A DNA stretch of 64,000 nucleotides from Bradyrhizobium cosmicum (GCF_007290395.2 NZ_CP041656.2:5270001-5334000); one strand, 5' to 3'; positions 28,000 through 36,723 are shown, counted from the stretch's first letter. The notes: generated by a model from the letters alone, not told the origin. Made by a program: numbers and translations.

Positions 28000-28026
28000 G
28001 ACACAATAAGCACAGGAGTAAGATCG

Positions 28027-29445
28027 TTGTCTCAAGACCTGATCCGCGAAACGGCCTGCACCGTCGTCGACAAGCTGCGCTCCGGCGACGTCTCACCGCT
28101 CGAGCTGCTGGATGCGCTGGAGAAGCGCATCGGTGAGGTCGACGGCAAGGTCAACGCGCTGCCGACGCTGTGCTTCGATCGCGCGCGGGACAGCGCCAAG
28201 GCATTGATGCAGAAGCCGGCCGGCGCACGCGGGTTGCTCGCGGGCCTCCCGGTGCCGATCAAGGACCTGACCGACGTTGCGGGCGTGCTGACCACGCAGG
28301 GCTCGCCGATCTTCAAGGACAGCATCGCCGCGAAGTCCGACATCGTGGTCGAGAACCTCGAGGCCAATGGCGCGGTCGTCTACGCCAAATCAAACACGCC
28401 GGAATTCGGCGCCGGGGCCAACACTTTCAACGAAGTGTTCGGCGCCACCCTCAATCCCTGGGATACGTCGAAATCGGCGGCAGGCTCCTCCGGCGGCGCC
28501 GCTGTGGCGCTGGCCACCGGCATGGCCTGGCTCGCGCAGGGCTCGGACATGGGCGGCAGCTTGCGCAGCCCGGCGGCTTTCTGCGGCATCGCCGGGATGC
28601 GGCCCAGCATCGGCCGGGTCGCACATACGCCGAAATCGGCGATCGACCGCAATCTCGGTGTCCTCGGCCCGATGGCGCGCAACGTCGAGGATCTCGCACT
28701 GCTGCTGGATGCCATGAGCGGCGACTACGCGGCCGATCCGCTGTCGCTGCCGGCGCCTGCGACCTCGTTCCTGTCCGCGGCGCGCTCGGCCAGGAAGCCC
28801 AAGCGCATCGCCTATTCGCCCGATCTCGGCATCACGCCTGTTGATCCCGAGGTGAAGGCGATCACACGCAAGGCCGCCGAACGCTTCGCGGAAGCCGGCG
28901 CCATCGTCGAGGAGGCACATCCGGATTGGCGCGAGGCGCATGAATGCTTCCACGTGCTTCGTGCCTTCGATTTCGCGATCACCAAGGCCAATCTGCTGCG
29001 GACCAAGCGCGACCTGCTCAAGCCCGAGGTGATCTGGAACATCGAAGAAGGCCTCAAGCTCACCGTCGAGCAGCTCGCGCGTGCCGAAGCCCAGCGCGTC
29101 GACATGACCGCGCGCGCGATCGAGTTCTTCAAGACCTACGATCTGCTGCTGGTGCCGACGACGATCGTGCCGCCCTTCCCGATCGAGCACCGCTACGTCG
29201 CCGAATGCGCCGGCAAGCGGTTCGACAATTACGTCGAATGGCTCGGCATCGTCTACGCCATCACGCTGGCCTGCTGTCCCGCGCTGTCGCTGCCCTGCGG
29301 TTTCACCGCCTCGGGCCTGCCGGTCGGCATGCAGGTGGTCGGCGCGCCGCGCGCGGATGCGCAAGTCATAGCCGGCGCTAAGGTGCTGGAGGATATTCTG
29401 GGCGTGCGCGGCACGACGCCGATCGATCCGCGGGTGAAGAATTAG
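28027..29445 (+). CDS. Amidase (amidase signature family)
   Basis: This 472-residue amidase-signature hydrolase has the Ser-cisSer-Lys triad: Lys79 in GLPVPIKDLTDVAG, the cis-Ser in SAAGSSGGAAVALA (about 154-155) and nucleophile Ser178 in QGSDMGGSLRSPAAFCG. I start at TTG 28027 (M/L-SQDLIRETACTVV) because ACAGGAGTAAG lies at good spacing; the only upstream starts fall in the palindromic repeat. Family members cleave small amides, and the bond cleaved here is unknown. It lies downstream of the SDR in the same orientation, separated by the repeat, and is convergent with the aapM gene. It may feed the ammonium or carboxylates handled by the amino-acid genes nearby. Confidence 0.9.
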   Translation: MSQDLIRETACTVVDKLRSGDVSPLELLDALEKRIGEVDGKVNALPTLCFDRARDSAKALMQKPAGARGLLAGLPVPIKDLTDVAGVLTTQGSPIFKDSIAAKSDIVVENLEANGAVVYAKSNTPEFGAGANTFNEVFGATLNPWDTSKSAAGSSGGAAVALATGMAWLAQGSDMGGSLRSPAAFCGIAGMRPSIGRVAHTPKSAIDRNLGVLGPMARNVEDLALLLDAMSGDYAADPLSLPAPATSFLSAARSARKPKRIAYSPDLGITPVDPEVKAITRKAAERFAEAGAIVEEAHPDWREAHECFHVLRAFDFAITKANLLRTKRDLLKPEVIWNIEEGLKLTVEQLARAEAQRVDMTARAIEFFKTYDLLLVPTTIVPPFPIEHRYVAECAGKRFDNYVEWLGIVYAITLACCPALSLPCGFTASGLPVGMQVVGAPRADAQVIAGAKVLEDILGVRGTTPIDPRVKN

Positions 29446-29448
29446 CCG

Positions 29449-29588
29449 TCTCGTGCCCCGGACGCAGCGCAGCGCTTCTTCAGCGGTGCGCTGCAGAGTC
29501 GGGGCCCATGTCTCCAAGACTTCCAGTACATCCCTGGGTTCCGGCTCGGCGGCACAGCGCTTGCGCGCTGAACCTTGTCCGGCACACG
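29449..29588. repeat. Intergenic repeat, family E
   Basis: The ends cgtgccccggacgcagcgca and ...tgtccggcacacg are mutually inverted, and the inside carries gcgctgcagagtcggggccc and gttccggctcggcggcacag as further partial inverted segments. It lies between the convergent amidase and aapM genes. It is more degenerate than the other families, so the boundaries are approximate. Confidence 0.6.
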
Positions 29589-29595
29589 CGGAGCC

Positions 29596-30702
29596 TCACC
29601 TTCCGCCGGTCGCTTCCAGACTCCGGCTGTAGCGCGACATCGCAAAGCAAAACATGAAATAGATCGCGGCGACGAAGATGTAGACCTCGACCGAGAATTG
29701 CTGCCATCCGGGATCGATGATGGCGGTCTTCGCCGTCGTCAGCAGGTCGAAGATGCCGATGATCAGCACGAGGCTGGTGTCCTTGAAGAAGGCGATGAAG
29801 GTGTTGACCAGCGGCGGAATGACGTGGCGGATCGCCTGCGGCAGGACGATCAGCCGGTGCTTGCGCCAATAGGACAGCCCCAGCGCATCGGCGGCCTCAT
29901 ATTGTCCGCGCGGCACGGCCTGAAGCCCGCCGCGGATGACTTCCGCAAGATAGGCCCCCGCGAACAGGATGATCGCGATCTGCGCACGCAGGAGCTTGTC
30001 GATGTTGAAGCCGTTCGGCATGAACAGCGGAAACATGACGCTCGCCATGAACAACAGGCTCACCAACGGGACGCCGCGGATCAGCTCGACATAGAGCACG
30101 CTGAGCGAGCGGATCGCCGGCAAATTCGAGCGCCGGCCGAGCGCAACGAGGACGCCGAGCGGAAAGCCGAACGCCAAACCGAATGTTGCCAGGATCAGCG
30201 TCACCGGCAACCCGCCCCAGCGATCCTGCGAGACGAAGCTGAGCCCGAACACGCCGCCCCACATCAGCACGCTGATCAGCGCCAGCGCGCCGATCCAGAG
30301 ATAGGCAAGCTCGCGCCGCCACAAAGCGCGTCGCGTGGAGACGTAGTACAGCGCGATGAAGACCAGCACAGACAGCGCTGGCCGCCACTGCTCGTCGAAC
30401 GGATAGGTGCCGAACAGGATGAAGCGATATTTCTCGGGAATGATTGCCCAGCAGGCACCGACGCCGCGGACGGCGCGGCAGGCGCTGGAATCGTTGGCCG
30501 GCGTCAGCCAGACCGCGTTGGCGATGCCCCACTGCACGAAACTGAAGATGCCTTTCCCAAGCACTGCCAGCAGCACCACCGAGAGGATGCCGTTCGGGAT
30601 CGACGAGAACAGATTGGTGCGGAGCCAGCGCAGCACCGGGTTGCCGATCTGGGGACGGCGGGCCGCGCGCGGTGCGTCCGGAATGTCGGTGATCGCGGTC
30701 AT
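29596..30702 (-). CDS. aapM: General L-amino acid ABC transporter permease AapM
   Basis: This 368-residue HisM-family inner-membrane permease is about 150 residues longer than ordinary polar amino-acid permeases, as AapM is. The N-terminal extension (PEKYRFILFGTYPFDEQWRP) sits between extra membrane segments. The ABC coupling loop is EVIRGGLQAVPRGQYEAADALG. The C-terminal part has SLVLIIGIFDLLTTAKTAI. The start is the ATG at 30700-30702 (MTAITDIPDAPRAAR), two bases past the aapQ stop. With AapQ it forms the membrane pore of a broad-specificity amino-acid importer/exporter, and the binding protein is across the divergent regulator. No aapP ATPase follows, as it does in the classical aapJQMP operon. 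Confidence 0.9.
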   Translation of the reverse strand: MTAITDIPDAPRAARRPQIGNPVLRWLRTNLFSSIPNGILSVVLLAVLGKGIFSFVQWGIANAVWLTPANDSSACRAVRGVGACWAIIPEKYRFILFGTYPFDEQWRPALSVLVFIALYYVSTRRALWRRELAYLWIGALALISVLMWGGVFGLSFVSQDRWGGLPVTLILATFGLAFGFPLGVLVALGRRSNLPAIRSLSVLYVELIRGVPLVSLLFMASVMFPLFMPNGFNIDKLLRAQIAIILFAGAYLAEVIRGGLQAVPRGQYEAADALGLSYWRKHRLIVLPQAIRHVIPPLVNTFIAFFKDTSLVLIIGIFDLLTTAKTAIIDPGWQQFSVEVYIFVAAIYFMFCFAMSRYSRSLEATGGR

Positions 30703-30704
30703 GA

Positions 30705-31892
30705 TCAGCGCTCCACCAGCGCGATGCGCGAATTGTACCAGTTCATGAAGAAGCTGATCGAAAGGCTGATGGTCAGGAATACCGCCATGATCAGCGCGAT
30801 CGCCTCGATCGGCTGCCCGGTCTGGTTCAGCGTGGTGTTGGCGATCGAGACCACATCCTGGTAACCGATCGCGACAGCGAGCGAGGAGTTCTTGGTCAGG
30901 TTGAGATACTGGCTCGTCATCGGCGGCACGATGACACGCAAAGCCTGCGGCAGGATGATCTGCCGCAGCATGAAGCTGCGGCGCAGGCCGAGCGCATTGG
31001 CGGCATCCCACTGCCCGCGCGGTACCGACTGGATGCCGCTGCGCACGATCTCGGCGATGAAGGCCGAGGTGTAAGTCACCAGCGCAAGCAGCAGCGCGAA
31101 ATATTCCGGCGCGAGCGTCAGCCCGCCGACGAAATTGAAGCCGCGCAACGCAGGCCACTCGATCGTCCAGGACACGCCGAGCAGCACGGATACCAGCACC
31201 GGCAGTGCGACGATCAGACCGACCGCAAACGGCCAGGCCGGCCGCGGCTTGCCGTCATTTATCTGCTGCGCGATCTGCCAGCGCCGGATGAGATAGAACA
31301 CGGCAAGCCCGAGCACCGCCGTTCCAATCACCCAGAGCTGCGGCGAGCCAACCGGGATCGCGGGCAGGATCAGGCCGCGATTTGACAGGAATACGCCCTC
31401 GACCGGTCGCCACGCCGCACGCGCGGCCGGTAGCGCCTGCATCAGCACGTACCAGAACAGGAGCTGGAGCAGCAGCGGGATATCACGCAGGGTTTCGACA
31501 TAGACCGCGGCAAGTCGCGACAGCAGCCAGTTCGCCGACAACCGCGAGATGCCGATCAGCGTACCGAGGACGGTCGCGAGCACGATGCCGATCACGGCGA
31601 CGCGTAAGGTATTGGCGATGCCGACGACGAAAGCCCAAAGATAGCTATCTCTCGGATTGTAGGCGAGCAGGCTGTCAGCGATCGGCATGCCGGCTTCGCG
31701 GCCGAGAAACGCAAAGCCTGTGGCGATGCGGCGGGCCGAGAGGTTGGTGACGGTGTTGGACCAGAGGAAGGCGATGACCGCGACCGCGATCCCGACCACC
31801 AGCACCTGCCAGAACAGGCCCTTCAACGCGTTCGGCCCAAGCGCGGCAGCGAGACGACGGCGCGGCGGCGGTCTGGGATCATCCGATGTCAC
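30705..31892 (-). CDS. aapQ: General L-amino acid ABC transporter permease AapQ
   Basis: This 395-residue partner of AapM has the long AapQ N-terminus (VIAFLWSNTVTNLSARRIATGFAFL, LLAYNPRDSYLWAFVVGIANTL) and the permease core with coupling loop EIVRSGIQSVPRGQWDAANALG. Its start is GTG (31890-31892, MTSDDPRPPPRRRL). It is the first gene of a two-gene aapQM unit and is divergent from the RpiR regulator, with 87 bp between starts that contain a candidate operator. Together with aapJ at 34220 it makes an importer lacking an ATPase in this window. Confidence 0.9.
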   Translation of the reverse strand: MTSDDPRPPPRRRLAAALGPNALKGLFWQVLVVGIAVAVIAFLWSNTVTNLSARRIATGFAFLGREAGMPIADSLLAYNPRDSYLWAFVVGIANTLRVAVIGIVLATVLGTLIGISRLSANWLLSRLAAVYVETLRDIPLLLQLLFWYVLMQALPAARAAWRPVEGVFLSNRGLILPAIPVGSPQLWVIGTAVLGLAVFYLIRRWQIAQQINDGKPRPAWPFAVGLIVALPVLVSVLLGVSWTIEWPALRGFNFVGGLTLAPEYFALLLALVTYTSAFIAEIVRSGIQSVPRGQWDAANALGLRRSFMLRQIILPQALRVIVPPMTSQYLNLTKNSSLAVAIGYQDVVSIANTTLNQTGQPIEAIALIMAVFLTISLSISFFMNWYNSRIALVER

Positions 31893-31942
31893 AGCACAAA
31901 AATCCTTCTCGAAAACAGCGATTTCCGGCGGCGCACGTCAAC

Positions 31943-31971
31943 TGTTGCACCAAATATTATTCCATGCAACA
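31943..31971. promoter_or_regulatory. Candidate operator between aapQ and the RpiR regulator
   Basis: Perfect 7-bp arms tgttgca and tgcaaca are 15 bases apart (centre-to-centre 22 bp, two helical turns), 8 bp before the regulator start and about 50 bp from aapQ. The AT-rich spacer (caaatattat) contrasts with the surrounding GC-rich DNA. Assigned to the RpiR protein by position only. Confidence 0.55.
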
Positions 31972-31979
31972 AATGTTTC

Positions 31980-32852
31980 ATGGACGAGCCCGCGAAATCC
32001 TCGCCGCTGAGCGAACTGCGCATTGCGCTGCCGTCGCTCCCCCTGCGCTTGCAGGAGGTCGGCCGCTTCGTCGCCGCCAATGATTACGACGCCACCACCC
32101 GTTCGATGCGCGATCTCGCCGCCGTCGCCGGCGCCGATCCCGCCGCATTCACGCGCCTCGCGAAAGCGATAGGCTATTCCGGCTGGGACGAATTGCGCGC
32201 CGCGCTGACCGAGGCGCGGCGGCCGTCGCAGATTTCCCCCTTCTCCGGCCGCGCCAAGGGCCGCCGCAACGGGCCGCACGCCGACGTGGCGCTCGTCACC
32301 GACAAGCTCGCGGCCGAAGCCGCCGGGCTTCCGCGTATCCCGGCCCAACCGATCGTGGAGGCTGCCCGCGCGCTGCACGATGCCAAACGGATCTGGATCA
32401 CCGGCTATCGAAGCTGCCGCAGCGTCGCGGAGCTGCTGAACTACGAGCTGCGGCTGTTCCGTCCCGAACAGGTGCAGCTCGTCGGCGCGTCCGGCCCTGA
32501 CGATCTCGATCTCGGCGCTTTCAGGCCCGGCGAGGCCGTCATCGTCATCGGCTTCGTGCCCTACACGCATGCGAGCGTCCGCGCGGCACAAGCCGCCTAT
32601 CGGGTCGGCGCGACGCTGATCGCAATCGCCGACAGCCCCTCCGCACCGATGGCCGAAGGCGCCGACCACGTGCTGCTGTTCGAAGCGGCCTCGTCGCCCG
32701 GCTTCTTCCCCAGCCTCACCGGGGCCATCGCTATCGCGCAGTCGCTGGCCGCGGTGACGTTCTCGCTCGGCGGCACAGCCGCAAAGAAGCGTCTGGAAAA
32801 CACCGAGGCGCGGCTCGCTGCAGCCTCCACCTATATCTCAGAGAAAGGTTGA
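31980..32852 (+). CDS. MurR/RpiR-family transcriptional regulator (HTH + SIS)
   Basis: This 290-residue regulator has an N-terminal HTH_6 domain (about 15-85) with TTRSMRDLAAVAGADPAAFTRLAKAIGYSGW, followed by a SIS sugar-isomerase-type ligand domain (about 120-270) with ARALHDAKRIWITGYRSCRSV and AVIVIGFVPYTHASVRAAQ. RpiR proteins usually sense phosphosugars, but the neighbours here are amino-acid genes, so the effector may be different. Its start is the ATG at 31980, right behind the putative operator. It is followed after 4 bp by the class III aminotransferase and then aapJ, making a regulator-aminotransferase-binding protein-racemase-like run. Confidence 0.9.
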   Translation: MDEPAKSSPLSELRIALPSLPLRLQEVGRFVAANDYDATTRSMRDLAAVAGADPAAFTRLAKAIGYSGWDELRAALTEARRPSQISPFSGRAKGRRNGPHADVALVTDKLAAEAAGLPRIPAQPIVEAARALHDAKRIWITGYRSCRSVAELLNYELRLFRPEQVQLVGASGPDDLDLGAFRPGEAVIVIGFVPYTHASVRAAQAAYRVGATLIAIADSPSAPMAEGADHVLLFEAASSPGFFPSLTGAIAIAQSLAAVTFSLGGTAAKKRLENTEARLAAASTYISEKG

Positions 32853-32856
32853 CCCC

Positions 32857-34206
32857 ATGGCCGCTCACACCAGCCGCGTGCTGCATCGCTCGTTGCGTGA
32901 GACGCCGCCCAAGGCGATCGGCGGCGAAGGAATCTATCTCTTCGCCGAGGACGGCCGGCGGGTGATCGACGCGTCCGGCGGCGCGGCGGTCTCCTGTCTC
33001 GGCCACCAGCATCCGCGCGTGATCGCGGCGATGGCGAAGCAGGCCTCGACGCTCGCCTATGCCCACACCGCCTTCTTCTCGTCCGAGCCAGCCGAGGCGC
33101 TGGCCGAGCGGCTCGTCGGGCACGAGCCCGGCGGTCTCGCCTACGCCTATTTCGTCAGCGGCGGATCGGAGGCGATCGAGGCCAGCATCAAGCTCGCGCG
33201 ACAGTATTTTATCGAGCGCGGCGAGCCGCAGCGGCAGCACTTCATCGCCCGGCGGCAGAGCTATCACGGCAATACGCTCGGCGCGCTCGCTGCCGGTGGC
33301 AATGCCTGGCGCCGTGCGCCCTATGCGCCGCTGCTCTCGACCGCCTTCAGCCACGTGACGCCGGCCTTTGCCTACCACGAGAAGCACGAGGGCGAGTCGG
33401 ACGCGCAGTTCGTGGCGCGGCTCGCGGCCGAGCTCGAAGCCGAATTTCAGCGGCTTGGGCCCGACACCGTCGCGGCGTTCCTCGCCGAGCCCGTCGTCGG
33501 CGCCACCGCCGGCGCGGTGACGGCGCCAGAGGGCTACTTCAAGGCGGTGCGCGAGATCTGCGACCGGCACGGCGCGTTGCTCATTCTCGACGAAGTCATG
33601 TGCGGCATGGGCCGCACCGGCACGACGCATGCCTGGGAGCAGGAGGGCGTTGCCCCCGACATCCAGGCCATCGCAAAGGGACTCGGTGGCGGCTATCAGC
33701 CGATCGGGGCGATGCTTGCGAGCGGCAAGGTCATCGACACCATCCGCGCGGGCTCGGGCGCTTTCCAACACGGCCATACTTACCTCGCGCATCCCCTCGC
33801 TTGCGCGGCCGCGCTCGCGGTGCAGGATGTGATCCATGAGGACGGCCTGCTCGATCGGGTCAAGGAGCGTGGCAGGCAGCTCGAACAGCGGCTGACCGAG
33901 CGCTTCGGCAACCACCGTCACATCGGCGATATCAGGGGGCGCGGGCTGTTCTGGGCGATCGAGCTCGTCGCGGATCGCGCCAGCCGCACCTCGTTCGATC
34001 CGGCGCTCAAGCTGAACCAGAAGATCAAGGCGGAAGCATTCGCCAACGGGCTCGGTTGCTATCCCGGCGGCGGTACCGTCGACGGCGTGCGCGGCGACCA
34101 CGTGTTGCTGGCACCGCCCTATATCGTCTCCGCGGAGGAGATCGACCTGATCGTCGACAAGCTCGGCACGGCCGTCGACAACGTTTTGCGCAGTGTCAAT
34201 CATTGA
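32857..34206 (+). CDS. PLP-dependent class III aminotransferase (omega-aminotransferase type)
   Basis: This 449-residue fold-type I transaminase transfers an amino group, usually from an omega- or beta-amino compound, to pyruvate or 2-oxoglutarate. The PLP Lys is Lys274 in IQAIAKGLGGGYQPIGAML. The pyridine-ring Asp is in LLILDEVMCGMGRTG (Asp245). The phosphate-binding text FVSGGSEAIEASIKLARQY and RQSYHGNTLGALAAGGN is intact. It starts 4 bp after the regulator and ends 13 bp before aapJ, hence one operon. Substrate is not inferable. The pairing with an aap binding protein suggests catabolism of an imported amino acid. Confidence 0.9.
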   Translation: MAAHTSRVLHRSLRETPPKAIGGEGIYLFAEDGRRVIDASGGAAVSCLGHQHPRVIAAMAKQASTLAYAHTAFFSSEPAEALAERLVGHEPGGLAYAYFVSGGSEAIEASIKLARQYFIERGEPQRQHFIARRQSYHGNTLGALAAGGNAWRRAPYAPLLSTAFSHVTPAFAYHEKHEGESDAQFVARLAAELEAEFQRLGPDTVAAFLAEPVVGATAGAVTAPEGYFKAVREICDRHGALLILDEVMCGMGRTGTTHAWEQEGVAPDIQAIAKGLGGGYQPIGAMLASGKVIDTIRAGSGAFQHGHTYLAHPLACAAALAVQDVIHEDGLLDRVKERGRQLEQRLTERFGNHRHIGDIRGRGLFWAIELVADRASRTSFDPALKLNQKIKAEAFANGLGCYPGGGTVDGVRGDHVLLAPPYIVSAEEIDLIVDKLGTAVDNVLRSVNH

Positions 34207-34219
34207 GGGGAGTATCACG

Positions 34220-35230
34220 ATGAGGAAATTGGTTATCGCGGCAGGCGTGTTCGCCGCATCGACGGTTGCAGCGTCGGCAGCGACGCTCGACACGGTCAAG
34301 AGCCGCGGCACGCTGGTGTGCGGCGTCAGCGCCGGCTTTGCCGGTTTCTCGGCGCCGGACTCGCAAGGCAATTACAAGGGACTCGACGTCGATTATTGCC
34401 GCGCACTTGCAGCCGGCGTGCTCGGCGATGCGACGAAAGTAAAGTACGTCTCGCTGACCGCGCAGAACCGCTTCACCGCGCTGCAATCCGGCGAGATCGA
34501 CGTGCTCTACCGCAACTCGACACAGACTTATCTGCGCGGTGTCACGCTGGGCCTGCGGCAGGGCCCGGTCAACTTCTACGACGGCCAGGGCTTTGTCGTG
34601 AAGAAGGATCTTGGCGTGAAGGAGATCAAGGATCTCAAGGGCGCCACCGTCTGCGTCGCGCAGGGCACCACGCATGAAGTCACGCTCGGCGATTACGGCC
34701 GCGCCAACGGTATCGACTGGAAGCCGCTGGTGTTCGACCGCATCGACACCATGTACCAGACCTTCTTCGGCGGCCGCTGCGATGCCATGACCCAGGACGC
34801 CTCCGCGCTCGCCGGTGCGGTGACGACGGCGGCGCCGAACGCGGCGGACTATATCGTGCTGCCGCAGACCATCAGCAAGGAGCCGCTCGGACCCTTCACT
34901 CGCAACGGTGACGAAGTCTGGAGCGACATCATCACCTGGCTGCATTACGGCCTGATCGAGGCCGAGGAGCTCGGCGTTACCCAAGCCAATGTCGACGAGA
35001 TGGCAAAGTCGCAGACGCCAGCGATCCAGCGGCTGTTAGGGGCCTCCGGCGACCTCGGCTCGCGGCTGGGGCTCGACAACAAATGGCTGGTGACGGCGAT
35101 CAAGGCGACGGGCAATTACGGCGAGATCTTCGAGCGCAATGTCGGCAAGGGAAGCCCGCTCAAGCTCGAGCGCGGCCTCAACGGCCTCTGGAGCAAGGGC
35201 GGCTTGATGTACGCGGTGCCGTTCAAGTAA
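34220..35230 (+). CDS. aapJ: General L-amino acid ABC transporter binding protein AapJ
   Basis: This 336-residue periplasmic binding protein has a Sec signal peptide (MRKLVIAAGVFAASTVAASA, cleavage after ASA) and the AapJ/BztA layout: LDTVKSRGTLVCGVSAGFAG, FSAPDSQGNYKGLDVDYCRA, GEIDVLYRNSTQTYLRGVTL and KEPLGPFTRNGDEVWSDIIT, ending WSKGGLMYAVPFK. Cysteines in LVCGV and DYCRA are conserved in this family. The ATG at 34220 is behind GAGGGGAG; a start at 34193 would lie in the aminotransferase. It captures acidic or neutral L-amino acids for AapQM on the opposite strand. Confidence 0.92.
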   Translation: MRKLVIAAGVFAASTVAASAATLDTVKSRGTLVCGVSAGFAGFSAPDSQGNYKGLDVDYCRALAAGVLGDATKVKYVSLTAQNRFTALQSGEIDVLYRNSTQTYLRGVTLGLRQGPVNFYDGQGFVVKKDLGVKEIKDLKGATVCVAQGTTHEVTLGDYGRANGIDWKPLVFDRIDTMYQTFFGGRCDAMTQDASALAGAVTTAAPNAADYIVLPQTISKEPLGPFTRNGDEVWSDIITWLHYGLIEAEELGVTQANVDEMAKSQTPAIQRLLGASGDLGSRLGLDNKWLVTAIKATGNYGEIFERNVGKGSPLKLERGLNGLWSKGGLMYAVPFK

Positions 35231-35237
35231 GGAGTTC

Positions 35238-35397
35238 ACCTCTCCCCGCCTGCGGGGAGAGGTCGGATTGCCTCGGCGATGCGAAGCATCGTCCGGCGCA
35301 ATCCGGGTGAGGGGGATTCTCCACGAGTCCAACTCTCACCGTCCTCGCGGAGACTCCCCCTCACCCCAACCCTCTCCCCGCAAGCGGGGCGAGGGAG
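35238..35397. repeat. Intergenic repeat, family C copy 1
   Basis: The outer hairpin ctctccccgcctgcggggag is followed by gtgagggggattctccacga and, facing it, cggagactccccctcacccc and ctctccccgcaagcggggcg. It is a compound element of two nested inverted pairs between aapJ and the racemase-like gene. A second copy is at 52980-53118. Confidence 0.85.
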
Positions 35398-35413
35398 AAG
35401 AAGCAGCTACCGA

Positions 35414-36052
35414 ATGCGCATCGCCCTCATCCACGCGCTCAAGCACTCCATCGCCCCGATCGAGGCGGCGTTCGCGAAGGCCTGGCCACAGGCGCGGCTG
35501 ATGAACCTGCTCGACGACAGCCTCTCGGCGGATCTGGCGCGTGACGGCGCGCTCAACGACGCCATGACCGGGCGCTTCCTTGCGCTCGGCGATTATGCGG
35601 CGGCCACCGGTGCGGACGGGATCCTGTTCACCTGCTCGGCCTTCGGCCCCTGCATCGATGCGGTCGCGCGCGCGCATGCGCCAATGCCGGTGCTCAAGCC
35701 AAACGAGGCCATGATCGAGCGGGCGGTAACGATGGGCAAGCGGATTGGCCTGCTCTCGACGTTCCCACCGACGCTGGCCTCGATGCCGCCGGAGTTTCCG
35801 GTATCCGTTCAGGTCGTACCGAAACTCGCCGACGGCGCGTTGGCCGCGCTCGACCGCGGCGACCGTGCCACACACGACCGGCTGATTGTCGAAGCATCGA
35901 AAGACTTACGCGATTGCGATGTCATTGCTCTCGCGCAGTTCAGCATCGCTGCGACGGCGCCGCTGGTCGCGGAGGCCACCGGCCGCCCGGTCGTCACGAC
36001 CCCGGACAGCGCTGTCGACAAGTTGATGAGACTGCTGAAAGCGAAGGCCTAG
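35414..36052 (+). CDS. Asp/Glu/hydantoin racemase-like protein
   Basis: This 212-residue cytosolic protein has the Asp/Glu racemase fold. The N-terminal half has GADGILFTCSAFGPCIDAVA with Cys74 at the position of the first catalytic Cys. In the second half the expected catalytic Cys is replaced: the text is CDVIALAQFSIAATAPLVA, with Gln175 where racemases have Cys. A one-base racemase or a decarboxylase/isomerase of the same superfamily (arylmalonate decarboxylase has a single Cys) is therefore more likely than a classical two-base racemase. Start: ATG at 35414; the longer frame runs into the repeat. It is convergent with the TetR gene, with a 4-bp overlap of stops. Confidence 0.82.
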   Translation: MRIALIHALKHSIAPIEAAFAKAWPQARLMNLLDDSLSADLARDGALNDAMTGRFLALGDYAAATGADGILFTCSAFGPCIDAVARAHAPMPVLKPNEAMIERAVTMGKRIGLLSTFPPTLASMPPEFPVSVQVVPKLADGALAALDRGDRATHDRLIVEASKDLRDCDVIALAQFSIAATAPLVAEATGRPVVTTPDSAVDKLMRLLKAKA

Positions 36053-36696
36053 GCGCCGGTCTTTTTCCGCCGCTGCGCATCTTTGATCGCCAACGCGAGC
36101 GCCGCCTTTGTCTCGCTGACGAAATCCTCGACCAGCTCCTCGCGCGTGGCATGTGCGGCTTCGCCGGTGAACAGGCCCTGCTCGGCCAGCATCACCACGC
36201 CGTGCAGCGCCGCCCAGATCTTGAGCGCTTGCCGCTCGCGCAAAAATCCCACCGCCGGCGCTTCCAGCGCCTCGATCACCAGCGCGAACGTCTCACGCGT
36301 AGCCTCGTGCAACTCGCTGCCCTTGGCGGCGCGGGACACCGTGCGCGAGGCAAACATCAAGCGGTAGATGCCATTGCGGCGCAAGCCGAATTCGAGCGTC
36401 GCCTGCGCCAGCCGTGACAGCTTCGACTGCTTCGACGGTTTTGCCATCGCCTCGCGCAGAAGTGCGCTAAGCTGCCGGAACGCCTCCGCCGTCACCGCAG
36501 TTAGCAGTGCATCACGATCGGCAAAGTGCCGATATGGCGCCGGCTGCGAGACACCGAGTTGTTTCGCCAGCGCCTTGATGCTGATCGCTTCCGCCCCACC
36601 CTGCTCCGCCTCGCGCAGCGCGGCCTTGATCAGGGCGTCGCGGAGATCGCCATGGTGGTAGGTATTCTCCGGCTTGCGGGCAAGTTGTGAGCGCAT
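36049..36696 (-). CDS. TetR-family transcriptional regulator
   Basis: This 215-residue repressor has its DNA-binding domain at residues about 12-60: YHHGDLRDALIKAALREAEQ then AISIKALAKQLGVSQPAPYRHFADRDALL. A C-terminal all-helical WHG-type ligand domain (FGLRRNGIYRLMFASR) follows. The start is the ATG at 36694-36696; the frame extends beyond it without family support. It is divergent from the ferredoxin-P450 pair with 136 bp between starts, so it probably represses them. The ligand is likely a hydrophobic P450 substrate (inference). Confidence 0.9.
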   Translation of the reverse strand: MRSQLARKPENTYHHGDLRDALIKAALREAEQGGAEAISIKALAKQLGVSQPAPYRHFADRDALLTAVTAEAFRQLSALLREAMAKPSKQSKLSRLAQATLEFGLRRNGIYRLMFASRTVSRAAKGSELHEATRETFALVIEALEAPAVGFLRERQALKIWAALHGVVMLAEQGLFTGEAAHATREELVEDFVSETKAALALAIKDAQRRKKTGA

Positions 36697-36723
36697 GTTG
36701 CGCGCGAGCCTATAAGTTTGCGC

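Noticed and set aside
32731..34371. A 546-codon open frame on the minus strand
   Set aside because: It is antisense to the aminotransferase and crosses its gene ends, with low-complexity composition.
35238..35397. Possible CRISPR-like repeats
   Set aside because: Only inverted arms are present, with no regular direct repeats and spacers and no cas genes.
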